Shown: positions 42,061 to 49,160, counted from the first letter of the stretch. The stretch: 64,000 nt of DNA from Euryarchaeota archaeon (GCA_016207515.1 JACQPN010000015.1:120500-184499); one strand, 5' to 3'. The notes: generated by a model from the letters alone, not told the origin. Made by a program: numbers and translations.

Positions 42061-42861
42061 CTACTCGGACACGGAGATCCCCAGAGCCTCTGCAATGCGA
42101 CCTTCTTGCTCGCTCAGACCTTTTTCCCAGCTCATGTCTTCATCTCGGATGAGGTCGAGAAGTTCGGCCGGTGCCGCCTTGCCTACGCCGAGAGCGGTCC
42201 ATCGGTCGCGGACCCACGGCAGAAGGTCTTCCGCCTCCGGGATGCCGACTTTTGCCAGAGCGGAAATGCTTGCGAATGCTCTGGCGCGTCTCTTGGCAAT
42301 GACGAGTGCGCCGGAGTAGGTTTCGTTTTCGGCTGCGAATCTGTCTTGTTCCTGCGCAATTCGTTTCACGCGGTCCCACGACGGTCGTCCTTTGCGGATG
42401 ATATCGCGGAGATCGTCGAGGTCGGAGGGGCGACAGGGGTACATCTTGAAGACGGCGGCCGTGTGAATGTCGGGATGGAGGAGTTCTAGATTCCCGTGGT
42501 TTTCGAGGACGCAGCCCGACAGCGCCAGTCCTTTCATGCTCCAGGAATTCCATGTGGGATATCGAATGTCTGCGATATCGATTGTTTCGCCCGGGTTCTC
42601 GAATCTTTGGAAGATCTCCTCCGGGATCGGACGCATGTCAAACTTCATTTTGTAACGAGCGTCGCGAAGTGCCTCGCGGACCGCTTCGAAGCCTGCTTTT
42701 TCCAGGAACGCGAAGTCCACGTCTTTCGTCGAATCCTTTATTCCTTGGAGCGTAAGGGACGTGCCGCCGTGCGCCACCCCCCTGGTACGAGCTGGGACCC
42801 GCGTACCGATGACGCGGTTTAGCCATTCCGCCAACATGGTTGCCGATTTGAGGTCGACCAA
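42061..42861 (-). CDS. Nucleotidyltransferase (AbiEii-like toxin candidate) of cassette B
   Basis: 266 residues. Motif HGGTSLTLQGIKDSTKDVDFAFL near residue 31 (GG-T ... T-K-D-V-D) places it with AbiEii/DUF6036-type nucleotidyltransferases. It is followed by DLDDLRDIIRKGRPSWDRV and a helical C-terminus. It starts two bases after the stop of the wHTH gene, so translation is coupled. Its sequence outside the motif differs strongly from the cassette A enzyme, so the cassettes carry different versions of one theme. Confidence 0.75.
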   Translation of the reverse strand: MVDLKSATMLAEWLNRVIGTRVPARTRGVAHGGTSLTLQGIKDSTKDVDFAFLEKAGFEAVREALRDARYKMKFDMRPIPEEIFQRFENPGETIDIADIRYPTWNSWSMKGLALSGCVLENHGNLELLHPDIHTAAVFKMYPCRPSDLDDLRDIIRKGRPSWDRVKRIAQEQDRFAAENETYSGALVIAKRRARAFASISALAKVGIPEAEDLLPWVRDRWTALGVGKAAPAELLDLIRDEDMSWEKGLSEQEGRIAEALGISVSE

Positions 42862-42863
42862 TC

Positions 42864-43643
42864 TCAGCTGTCTCCGTAGAGCGCGATCATTTCGTCAAAA
42901 CGCTTTCGTTGGGGTGGCTGGGCGACGTTGAGTGTCGTGGCGACGTCGTCCTCGGTGTTTCCCCCAAACTGGAGTAGCGTTTCGCGCGCTACTGTTGGAA
43001 CAAAGCCTTTGGGGATCTTTGAAGCTTGTCCGGTGACCGTGAGAACGTAGGCGAGTCGGCCCGTTACTCCGCGTTCCTCGGCAAGGCTCCACAAATCCTC
43101 CCAGGCTCGGATTTGCTTTCTCGCCAAGAGGGGCGCCATTAGGACGAATCGCTCTTCGCCGGATTCCAGGAGCCAAATCACGAGGGCTTCCGGGCGAGGG
43201 AAAAGAATGTCTGCGTCGCGTGCGGGCTCACGCATGAGATAGAGGGGCGCGACGGTTTCGACTAACGCCTGGAAACGGCCGGGGGTCAACACGAAAGCGT
43301 CCTTGCTTCCGACGAACGGGAAGCCGTACGTCGCAAGAGACCAGATTGGGCCTGCTACGGCCTTGCCAGGTGCGAAATCCGCGACCTCGGCATCGACGAG
43401 GGCGTCGAGGAGTTTGATTCCTGGCTTTGTGAGCTTGTAGCCAATGGTCGGGCGCCCGCGGCCGACCCGGCGAAGGGTTACGCGCTGCAGGAATCCACGC
43501 TGCGCCAGTTGGTCCGCAAGGACACGTGTCCAGTTTCGTGATCGCCCACCCTGGCGCTCGATTACGGAGAGTGACGTGATTGTGCCTTGCGAGGCGCTTC
43601 GAAGGAGTGCGGGTGAAACGGAGAGGCTTCGAGGTGCTATCAT
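42864..43643 (-). CDS. Winged-helix antitoxin candidate of cassette B
   Basis: About 259 residues from ATG 43643 (MIAPRSLSVSPALLRSAS). The N-terminal winged helix is TITSLSVIERQGGRSRNWTR, then LADQLAQRGFLQRVTLRRVGRGRP and a YKLTKPG wing. The remainder has the AbiEi-like layout, with LTPGRFQALVETVAPLYLMR and DLWSLAEERGVTGRLAYVLT. The frame is open up to ATG 43736. The shorter start is favoured because TATA-like AATTTACAATC lies 20-25 bases upstream, and the segment above it contains a cluster of GTAC sites that looks regulatory. Confidence 0.65.
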   Translation of the reverse strand: MIAPRSLSVSPALLRSASQGTITSLSVIERQGGRSRNWTRVLADQLAQRGFLQRVTLRRVGRGRPTIGYKLTKPGIKLLDALVDAEVADFAPGKAVAGPIWSLATYGFPFVGSKDAFVLTPGRFQALVETVAPLYLMREPARDADILFPRPEALVIWLLESGEERFVLMAPLLARKQIRAWEDLWSLAEERGVTGRLAYVLTVTGQASKIPKGFVPTVARETLLQFGGNTEDDVATTLNVAQPPQRKRFDEMIALYGDS

Positions 43644-43718
43644 TTTGCAACCAATTAGATTGTAAATTGCGGTCGGATAAAGCCTTTTGTATTTTAAAGT
43701 CGTCAAATGGACATAAAC

Positions 43719-43776
43719 GTACGATATACGACTCACGTTGTACGAAGTACGCCTCCGCAGTACGTCTGCGTTGTAC
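43719..43776. promoter_or_regulatory. Cluster of five GTAC sites upstream of the cassette B operon
   Basis: GTAC occurs at 43719, 43740, 43747, 43760 and 43773 (spacings 21, 7, 13, 13), within contexts such as CGTTGTACG (twice, at 43736-43744 and 43769-43777). Five copies of this 4-base palindrome in 58 bases is far above chance, and the location fits an operator. The rest of 43777-44036 holds no gene I can support. Confidence 0.4.
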
Positions 43777-44036
43777 GTGGCGCCCCAGATGGGTTCATCC
43801 TATGTGCCGTCCCTGGTCGCACCACATCTTGCGACACCAAACGTTTTCGACACCTTCTGGTGGTCGATTCTCCTTGCCTTGGTGGCGCGCCCGAAAGAAA
43901 CCAATGCAACTGCGCGTGCATGGTCAACGTGTTGGCGAATGGCACGACCCCGAGTCCGACGCACAACGCGCACCAGAGCCCGCGGGCGCTTGCCGATCAG
44001 CCGAGTGGAACGACGAACGTCGACTCGCAACGGCAT

Positions 44037-44144
44037 TGCGGGCAAATCCGTGTTCCCACTTTAATTTAATTTAGAAAATCTATAATGCTTGTTTCTCCAT
44101 AATTTTGCCGATAGAAGGCGTATCTCTATGCTCCCGCCGGGATT
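44037..44144. repeat. Right-end repeat of cassette B including attachment core
   Basis: 108 bases closely matching 46263-46370 and 41802-41910. The non-tRNA part begins TGCGGGCAAATCCGTGTTCC and the core is at 44129-44144. The sequence is slightly more diverged in its AT-rich middle than the copy next to the tRNA gene. Confidence 0.8.
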
Positions 44145-44311
44145 GGAGCATGCTTTTTGCCCGTAACTCATGTGTTGGACCACGTCTACGGTTTCCGCAA
44201 GCGGTGTGAGCCGGTCTTGTCGAGAATTGGGCCTGTGAGAACTGATTGAGGTCCGGTCGAGACGACAGGTCGGTGCGGTCCGGTGTGACTTCGGGAGCCG
44301 AGAGTAAAATG

Positions 44312-45016
44312 TCACTCGATTCTGATGCCGATTCGCACGAATGCGTCCTCGATGAGGTCGCGGCACTTGTTTCGCTCGGCGATTTCCCACATTCGCCCCG
44401 GGTCCGTGACCCGTTTGGCGATTGCGCGGATGTCGTACTCGTCCTTCCAGATCTTTCCGCGTAGATGCTGGACGTCGATCGCTTCAACTGCGGTGTGTTC
44501 GAGGTCCCACGTGCGGTCTCTCCACGCCTTCGTCTTTTGGAGGATGAGCAGTTCCGGCACCGGTATCCGGACCGAGGCGGGACCAACGTCCCATTCGACC
44601 GAGTGCTTCTGGACCTCCGCATAGGGGATCGAGCGGTTCCGGTCCTCTTTGAACGGGACTCTGTCGGTCACGCTTGCGGCATCGATCTCGATGAAAACGG
44701 TCTTCCCGCCGACCACGACGCGTTTGCGGCGACGCTTACTCAGCAGTCCACCGTAGGTCTCGTATGCGTTCCTCTCGTAGTAGACGCGGAGCATGGCGTC
44801 GAGCATGCGCCAGTCGAGGAAGATCACGTCGATGTCGCGGCTTCCCAAGCCTCGGTGATATTGCCAAGCGGCCCAACCGCCAATGACGCAGAACTCCGGG
44901 CCCATCGATTTTGCCCACAACGCCAGATTCTTGAGTTCCTTGTAGCTCTCTGTCGTGACTTCTGCCACGTACTCGGCGTCGAAGCCGGGCGGCGGTGCGT
45001 CAGTCAATGACAACAC
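44312..45016 (-). CDS. Nucleotidyltransferase (toxin candidate) of cassette C
   Basis: About 234 residues starting GTG 45016 (VLSLTDAPPPG), overlapping the end of the wHTH gene by 17 bases. Catalytic motif FCVIGGWAAWQYHRGLGSRDIDVIFL (GGW ... R-D-I-D) of the GG-x-D-x-D nucleotidyltransferases. It continues with LLSKRRRKRVVVGGKTVFIE and VPELLILQKTKAWRDR, the latter resembling the conserved K-x-x-A-x-x-D-R of AbiEii-like enzymes. The frame is open upstream to 45295, but that part is a composition artefact overlapping the regulator gene. Confidence 0.7.
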   Translation of the reverse strand: MLSLTDAPPPGFDAEYVAEVTTESYKELKNLALWAKSMGPEFCVIGGWAAWQYHRGLGSRDIDVIFLDWRMLDAMLRVYYERNAYETYGGLLSKRRRKRVVVGGKTVFIEIDAASVTDRVPFKEDRNRSIPYAEVQKHSVEWDVGPASVRIPVPELLILQKTKAWRDRTWDLEHTAVEAIDVQHLRGKIWKDEYDIRAIAKRVTDPGRMWEIAERNKCRDLIEDAFVRIGIRIE

Positions 45017-45611
45017 CCCAAAGTTCTTCGAGCAATTCTTTCGCTGCGTAGACTCGGCCGTCGCACGCGAGGTCCACGATCGTGCGGAACTTGGTGGTCC
45101 GGCGGTTCTCATCGAGGTCGCCGTTGAGTGGAATGTCGGGGACATAGATCTGCACCGGGAGGATTCCGCCTTGGCTGGGCGCGAGATCGAGCACCAGTCG
45201 CTCGGGATCCGAATGGTAGACGCAGACTCGGTCAGCCCGGAAGAATTGGCTGTATTCCTCGAGAGCGCTCTCCATGCAGAGGATTGCGCCGGCACGGACC
45301 AGGCCGTCGAGGGCGTCCTTCTTGCCCGCTCTCACCGTGACGCTCGCGGCCAGGTTCTGGGACATGGTCCGCTGATAGGGAAAGACCGCGTTCACAACGG
45401 CAGCCGCACCTCGGACATGATAGCGCCCGTCCGGCAGGCGCTCCACGTGCTGGCGCGCAGCCAGCCATCTCACGACGCGGTGTGCCTGTGACACGCTGAC
45501 ACCGGCCAGTTGTGCCAAGTCGGATTGACGGAAGGGCTCCCTGGTGGTCAACGCTGCGCGAAGCGTGCGGTAGGCAGCGGGTGTGGTCACCGACAAGATG
45601 GACTGAGTCAT
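45000..45611 (-). CDS. Winged-helix antitoxin candidate of cassette C
   Basis: 203 residues. The N-terminal helix-turn-helix (LTTREPFRQSDLAQLAGVSV then SQAHRVVRWLAARQHVERLP, with the wing DGRYHVRG) is followed by an alpha/beta domain (SVTVRAGKKDALDGLVRAGA; VYHSDPERLVLD; LPVQIYVPDIPLNGD). Order and overlap with the nucleotidyltransferase are those of an antitoxin-toxin operon. An 8-base inverted repeat covers its promoter. Confidence 0.65.
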   Translation of the reverse strand: MTQSILSVTTPAAYRTLRAALTTREPFRQSDLAQLAGVSVSQAHRVVRWLAARQHVERLPDGRYHVRGAAAVVNAVFPYQRTMSQNLAASVTVRAGKKDALDGLVRAGAILCMESALEEYSQFFRADRVCVYHSDPERLVLDLAPSQGGILPVQIYVPDIPLNGDLDENRRTTKFRTIVDLACDGRVYAAKELLEELWGVVID

Positions 45612-45631
45612 TCTCTTAAATCCAGTGTTTT

Positions 45632-45657
45632 CCTTTAATTCAGGGACGTATTAAAGG
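45632..45657 (-). promoter_or_regulatory. Dyad operator over the cassette C promoter
   Basis: CCTTTAAT (45632-45639) and ATTAAAGG (45650-45657) are perfect 8-base arms around a 10-base spacer, 21-46 bases before ATG 45611, overlapping the TATA region. Confidence 0.5.
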
Positions 45658-45782
45658 CTTTCTGTCCATCCATGTTGGCCTACGGCCCCGATCCAACGGC
45701 GTCCCGTCGGCTTGGGTACGGCGCTTCAGTTTGATGCCTTGTCAAACCTTCCTGCGGGAAAGGCGAAACATTCATTTGCCTG

Positions 45783-45801
45783 TAGTCACACTATGTGACT
45801 A
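45783..45801 (+). promoter_or_regulatory. Palindromic operator before the small HTH gene
   Basis: TAGTCACA (45783-45790), CTA, TGTGACTA (45794-45801): a perfect 8-base dyad ending three bases before GTG 45805. It would cover the transcription start of a leaderless mRNA, so strong autorepression is likely. Confidence 0.55.
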
Positions 45802-45804
45802 AAC

Positions 45805-46185
45805 GTGAAAACCATGCCTTCTCACTCTGAACGTCTTGCCCAAGCCTTTGAAGATGTCTTGGGCCGCGATCTGGAGAAGACCATCCTTATCATTCTGCGC
45901 CAGGCCAAGCGGCCTGTTCGCTACGAAGAACTTCGAAAAGCGGCCGGGGAAACCAGCCCAGAAACCTTCAAACGCGCGATCGAACGGCTGGCCCGGTCTG
46001 CCACAGTTGCTCGCAAGCTTGAACCCGCCGGTGCTCGTTACCAGAGTTCGCTGAGTCCCACACCGCGGGGCATGATCATCGCGGATACGTTACTAGGATT
46101 GGGCCGAAACGGGAAGTTCCCGTCTGGACTCCCTCCGCGGGTCGCGGCGGACCTACGGGCGGTATTCCTTGGCCGTTTCCCCTAA
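45805..46185 (+). CDS. Small HTH transcription regulator of cassette C
   Basis: 126 residues starting GTG. A winged-helix/MarR-like core: DLEKTILIILRQAKRPVRYE then ELRKAAGETSPETFKRAIER and LARSATVARKLEPAGARYQS, followed by a short tail (LSPTPRGMIIADTLLG). It is divergent from the antitoxin gene across a 193-base spacer containing two separate palindromes. It is the only plus-strand gene in the array; it might regulate excision or the neighbouring operon. Confidence 0.6.
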   Translation: MKTMPSHSERLAQAFEDVLGRDLEKTILIILRQAKRPVRYEELRKAAGETSPETFKRAIERLARSATVARKLEPAGARYQSSLSPTPRGMIIADTLLGLGRNGKFPSGLPPRVAADLRAVFLGRFP

Positions 46186-46262
46186 TCACGGTGCCGCGGT
46201 CTGAAACGCTGAGGCGACCGGCGTCGTAGGCGCCATGACCGCCACATGCCGCGTCCCTCCGC

Positions 46263-46370
46263 TACGGGCAAATCCGTGTTCCCACGTTTATTTAATTTGA
46301 AAATGGGATAATGCCTGCTTCTCCATAGTTTTGGCGATAGAAGGCGTATCTAAGTGCTCCCGCCGGGATT
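46263..46370. repeat. Right-end repeat of cassette C including the tRNA-Glu 3' end
   Basis: 108 bases: TACGGGCAAATCCGTGTTCC, AT-rich tract, TCTCCATAG, GGCGATAGAAGGCGTATCT, then the core that is the real 3' end of tRNA-Glu. The arm TACGGGCAAA is the reverse complement of TTTGCCCGTA at the left ends. Confidence 0.8.
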
Positions 46371-46429
46371 TGAACCCGGGCCAGAGCCTCGAGAGGGCTC
46401 GATCCTTGACCGGACTAGACTACGGGAGC
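46355..46429 (-). tRNA. tRNA-Glu (anticodon CTC)
   Basis: Minus strand: acceptor GCTCCCG / CGGGAGC with discriminator A, D-arm region TAGTCTAGTCCGGTCAAGGA, anticodon stem GAGCC / GGCTC around loop CTCTCGA (anticodon CTC), T arm CCGGG TTCAAAT CCCGG. CCA is not encoded. Its last 16 bases are repeated at 40082, 41895 and 44129, making this the integration target of the adjacent cassette array. Confidence 0.95.
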
Positions 46430-46580
46430 GTTGCTTCGGGCTCTCGTCTTGGTCTCCAAGAAGGCGCCCGGCACCGGGCCAATCCCGGGCCCTATTTTAA
46501 CCCTTTCGACGCGCGGCTGCCGTTTTTTCGAGCGAGAGCGTTAAACCGCTCTAACGGTTATCGGCGTCGGACGGCCTGTA

Positions 46581-47102
46581 ATGGCGATCTACGAGTTCGA
46601 GGGTAAGCGGCCGCAGGTAGGTAAGGGAAGTTTTGTTCCTGAAAGCGCCGACCTCATCGGGGACGTCGTTATCGGCGAGCGTTGTTTCGTGGGCGTAGGT
46701 GCGCGGTTACGTGCCGATTACGGGAGGATCCGGATCGGCGATGCGACGAGTGTGCAGGAGAACGTCGTCATCCACGCTCGCGACGGGGGCGAAACCGTCG
46801 TTGGCAGTCGTGTCCAGCTCGGTCATGGCTCGATTCTCCACAACGCGATGGTCAAGGACAACGCGGTCATCGGCGTGGGTGCCATCATCACGGACTTCGC
46901 GGTGGTCGGGAATTGGGCGATCGTGGGCGAAGGTGCCGTCGTTCGAGGCGAGGTCCCGGACGGGAAAGTCGCCGTGGGTGTCCCGGCGAAGGTTTTGACC
47001 GACGTCACGGACGAGATGAAGAAGACTTGGGATTTCTACAAGGAGAAATATGCGGAACTCGCTTCGAAGAGGTATCCAGCGGGGCTAAAACGCATAGGGT
47101 AG
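46581..47102 (+). CDS. Gamma-carbonic anhydrase-like hexapeptide-repeat protein
   Basis: 173 residues. A left-handed beta-helix built of I/V-G-x-x hexapeptides (DVVIGERCFVGVGARLRADY) with the three zinc-ligand histidines of the gamma class at VIHARDG, LGHGSIL and HNAMV. The C-terminal helix is DEMKKTWDFYKEKYAELASK. Family members are carbonic anhydrases or related ferripyochelin-binding/PaaY-type proteins. The usual proton-shuttle loop is short, so the enzymatic role is uncertain. Confidence 0.88.
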   Translation: MAIYEFEGKRPQVGKGSFVPESADLIGDVVIGERCFVGVGARLRADYGRIRIGDATSVQENVVIHARDGGETVVGSRVQLGHGSILHNAMVKDNAVIGVGAIITDFAVVGNWAIVGEGAVVRGEVPDGKVAVGVPAKVLTDVTDEMKKTWDFYKEKYAELASKRYPAGLKRIG

Positions 47103-47194
47103 GCGTTCGGACATGGGTGCGGGTGGAAATTTTCCGTTTTGCAACTACGGATTCGCGAGAATCTATTTCTATGGTCAAGGCCTCTCTTGGCTGT

Positions 47195-47253
47195 AGATGG
47201 GAGGGACACTTTCGCCCCCTCTAGTACCCAGTCAATTATTGTTCCTCCCATCT
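47195..47253. repeat. Long inverted repeat in the 47.1-47.3 kb spacer
   Basis: AGATGGGAGG (47195-47204) and CCTCCCATCT (47244-47253) are perfect 10-base arms with a 39-base loop between two plus-strand genes. It could be a terminator or operator. The rest of the spacer shows nothing further. Confidence 0.35.
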
Positions 47254-47299
47254 CACGTTCCTTTCATACGAGAGCGGCCATTTCCGTGTTGATACCTTC

Positions 47300-48094
47300 G
47301 TGCCGCCCTCCCGTCGCTTCCTGAGAGCAGCTTGCGTGCAGTCCAAGCACGCCGCGACACCCGAGCTCTGTCTTGCAGGGGCCGCGGAGCTCGCACTCAA
47401 GGCCCGGCGGTCGGGGGCCGAACTCCTTCTCTTCCCCGAATACTTCTTCATGCCGGTGGCGGCGTCGACTCGAAGGCCGGACTTCGAAAGTCTCGCGCAG
47501 GCCCCCGATTTTCTTCGCGATCTATCGAGGGAAATGGGCGTTGGGATAGGAGGGAACTCGATCCGACGCAGCGGGCGTGGGTTTCGAAACGTAGCCCTTC
47601 TTTTCGACCGAGGCCGCCTCGTCCTGTCCCAGGAAAAACTCCGGCCTATGCCACGGGAGCGCGCGTGGGGTGTGACCGGCGGAAAAAGTGTGCGCGTGGC
47701 ACGGTTTCGCGGCGTAGACGTGGCCTTCGTCATCTGCGCTGACATCCTGTTCCCCGCGATCGCCGGCGCGGCCGCCGAGGCGGGCGCTCGCATCCTTCTC
47801 AACCCAGTGATGTCCCCTAACCGGCCTCGCGACCATACGCGGAGCGCGAGGGAGTCGATGTACGTCGCGCGGGCCTACGACAATGCGGCGTTCGTCCTCA
47901 AAGCGGCAGGTTTCGCGCTCCGGGAGCGTAGACTCGTCGTCGCTGGACGGTCCCTCATGGTCGGCCCGTGGGGCGTCGTCTCGCATTACGAAAGCGAGCG
48001 CCGCGCGGAGGTGCTCGTCGCCGACCTCGATCTTGCGAGGCTCGAGGAGGTCCGGGCGTCACATCCGGCGATCGCGGCAGGAGCAAGGCTCTGA
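47300..48094 (+). CDS. Carbon-nitrogen hydrolase (nitrilase superfamily)
   Basis: 264 residues. The Glu-Lys-Cys triad is visible: Glu in LLLFPEYFF (about 50), Lys in QEKLRPMPRE (about 113) and Cys in AFVICADILFPA (about 149). The structural context (NVALLFDRGRLV, ARAYDNAAFVLKAAG, SLMVGPWGVV) is that of amidase/omega-amidase-like members. Substrate unknown. The N-terminal methionine is uncertain. Confidence 0.88.
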   Translation: MPPSRRFLRAACVQSKHAATPELCLAGAAELALKARRSGAELLLFPEYFFMPVAASTRRPDFESLAQAPDFLRDLSREMGVGIGGNSIRRSGRGFRNVALLFDRGRLVLSQEKLRPMPRERAWGVTGGKSVRVARFRGVDVAFVICADILFPAIAGAAAEAGARILLNPVMSPNRPRDHTRSARESMYVARAYDNAAFVLKAAGFALRERRLVVAGRSLMVGPWGVVSHYESERRAEVLVADLDLARLEEVRASHPAIAAGARL

Positions 48095-48139
48095 TGCGTT
48101 GTCACGCCGAAGGGGGTGGCGCGGTTCGTCGTCTGCGCC

Positions 48140-48502
48140 TTACAACTTGTCGTGTTTTGTTGCGTTTCCCCGGGCCTTCTCCACGGGGTACTTGCGCCTG
48201 TTTACCTCGAGTTTCTCGTCGATGATGCGCGGCAGGCTCAGCCCCAGCCGGTCGCAAAGGAGGAAACAGTACATCGCGACGTCTGCGATCTCCTCGGCGA
48301 CGGCCCGCCGGACCTCGGGGTCCATGACCGCGGTCTCGCCGGCGTCTTGCGTCCACTGGAAATGTTCCAACAATTCGCCGGCTTCGACGGAGATCCCGAC
48401 GGCAAGGTCCCGGGGCGAGTGGAATTTCGCCCAGTCTCTTTCGACCACGAACTGCCTGATCCTCGCGCCCGTGTCCTTGAAAGTCGGCTCGTCGCTCGTC
48501 AT
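48140..48502 (-). CDS. MazG-like nucleotide pyrophosphohydrolase
   Basis: About 120 residues from ATG 48502. The metal-binding pattern is GISVEAGELLEHFQW ... VAEEIADVAMYCFLLCDRLG (E-x-x-E ... E-x-x-D), a compact MazG/dCTPase-like helical bundle that hydrolyses (d)NTPs to monophosphates. It shares a short divergent promoter with carS. An in-frame extension to 48613 crosses the TATA box and is unlikely to be used. Confidence 0.85.
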   Translation of the reverse strand: MTSDEPTFKDTGARIRQFVVERDWAKFHSPRDLAVGISVEAGELLEHFQWTQDAGETAVMDPEVRRAVAEEIADVAMYCFLLCDRLGLSLPRIIDEKLEVNRRKYPVEKARGNATKHDKL

Positions 48503-48535
48503 CGTGACCGCCCCTTGAACGCCCTTGCCAAGAAA

Positions 48536-48545
48536 GACTTTAAGG
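48536..48545. promoter_or_regulatory. Shared divergent TATA region (mazG-like gene and carS)
   Basis: ACTTTAAGGA reads as a TATA-like box on both strands (TTTAAGG; CCTTAAAG). It is about 34 bases from the minus start at 48502 and about 25-34 bases from GTG 48570, fitting two leaderless transcripts. Confidence 0.5.
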
Positions 48546-48569
48546 AGTACCGTGGGGTTCTCGCTTTTC

Positions 48570-49160
48570 GTGGCCGGTGAGGAACTTCTTGTACTACAAG
48601 CCCTCTGGCTCATGATCCCCGCTTACGTTGCGAACATGGTGCCCACCGTGGCCGGCGGGGGGCCCCCCCTCGACGGCGGTAGGAGCTGGACCGATGGGCG
48701 GCGCCTCCTTGGGGATGGAAAGACCTGGCGGGGCCTTGCCATAGGCGTCCTGGCGGGAACACTCACAGGCATCGTGATGCACTTCCTCGCGCCGGCGTTT
48801 CCGGGATCTTGGGGGCTTTCCAACCTTGGATCCGAACCCGTCTACATCCTCGTGGCCATGCTTCTTTCGACGGGCGCTTTGTTCGGCGATTCCGTGAAGT
48901 CCTTCGTGAAGCGTCGCCTCAACATCAACCGAGGGGCGATGTGGTTCGGACCCGATCAACTCGATTTCGTCTTCGGTGCATTGGTCTTCCTTTACGTTGG
49001 AAGCGAGGCGATGCTCTTTGCGGGAGCCCTGGATTTCAATTGGGTGAATAGCAACCTGTCCCTAGTCGGAGTCGTCGCCGTTCTCATACTCACCCCCATG
49101 TTCCACCTAGCAACCAATGCTCTGGGGCACAAACTCGGCTGGAAGGAGGTGCCGTGGTGA
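48570..49160 (+). CDS. carS: CDP-archaeol synthase
   Basis: About 196 residues from GTG 48570. It matches CarS (DUF46): MIPAYVANMVPTVAGGGPPL, RRLLGDGKTWRGLAIGVLAG, SFVKRRLNINRGAMWFGPDQ and LDFVFGAL, with five membrane helices. It transfers CMP from CTP to unsaturated archaetidic acid, making CDP-archaeol, the precursor of archaeal phospholipids. A longer frame from 48525 crosses the promoter. It is followed by pyrE after an unusual leader. Confidence 0.92.
   Translation: MAGEELLVLQALWLMIPAYVANMVPTVAGGGPPLDGGRSWTDGRRLLGDGKTWRGLAIGVLAGTLTGIVMHFLAPAFPGSWGLSNLGSEPVYILVAMLLSTGALFGDSVKSFVKRRLNINRGAMWFGPDQLDFVFGALVFLYVGSEAMLFAGALDFNWVNSNLSLVGVVAVLILTPMFHLATNALGHKLGWKEVPW

Larger units (their letters stand above)
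41895..44144. mobile_element. tRNA-Glu cassette B (AbiE-like cargo)
   Basis: Cores at 41895-41910 and 44129-44144. The left end shows GCATGCTT then TTGCCCGTAACTC duplicated in tandem (41923-41949) and CATCTTATGG, matching the left end of cassette A. The right end repeats at 44037-44144. The cargo is again a wHTH plus nucleotidyltransferase pair, unrelated in detail to the cassette A proteins. Core-to-core length is about 2.23 kb. No recombinase. Confidence 0.7.
44129..46370. mobile_element. tRNA-Glu cassette C (AbiE-like cargo), adjoining the intact tRNA
   Basis: Cores at 44129-44144 and 46355-46370, the latter inside the functional tRNA-Glu. The left end has GCATGCTTTTTGCCCGTAAC. Cargo: wHTH plus nucleotidyltransferase on minus, and a second small HTH gene on plus. 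It is the element nearest the tRNA gene, so under accretion it would be the latest arrival. 44145-44311 holds only the left end and no gene. Core-to-core length is about 2.23 kb. No recombinase. Confidence 0.7.

Noticed and set aside
44312..45295. Long 327-residue version of the cassette C nucleotidyltransferase
   Set aside because: The first about 93 residues are Ser/Arg-rich and antisense-like, and overlap the regulator gene in another frame; homology begins near 45016.
40082..46370. CRISPR array at the repeated sequences
   Set aside because: There are only four repeat units, spaced about 2 kb apart with genes between; the repeats are tRNA 3'-end attachment sites.
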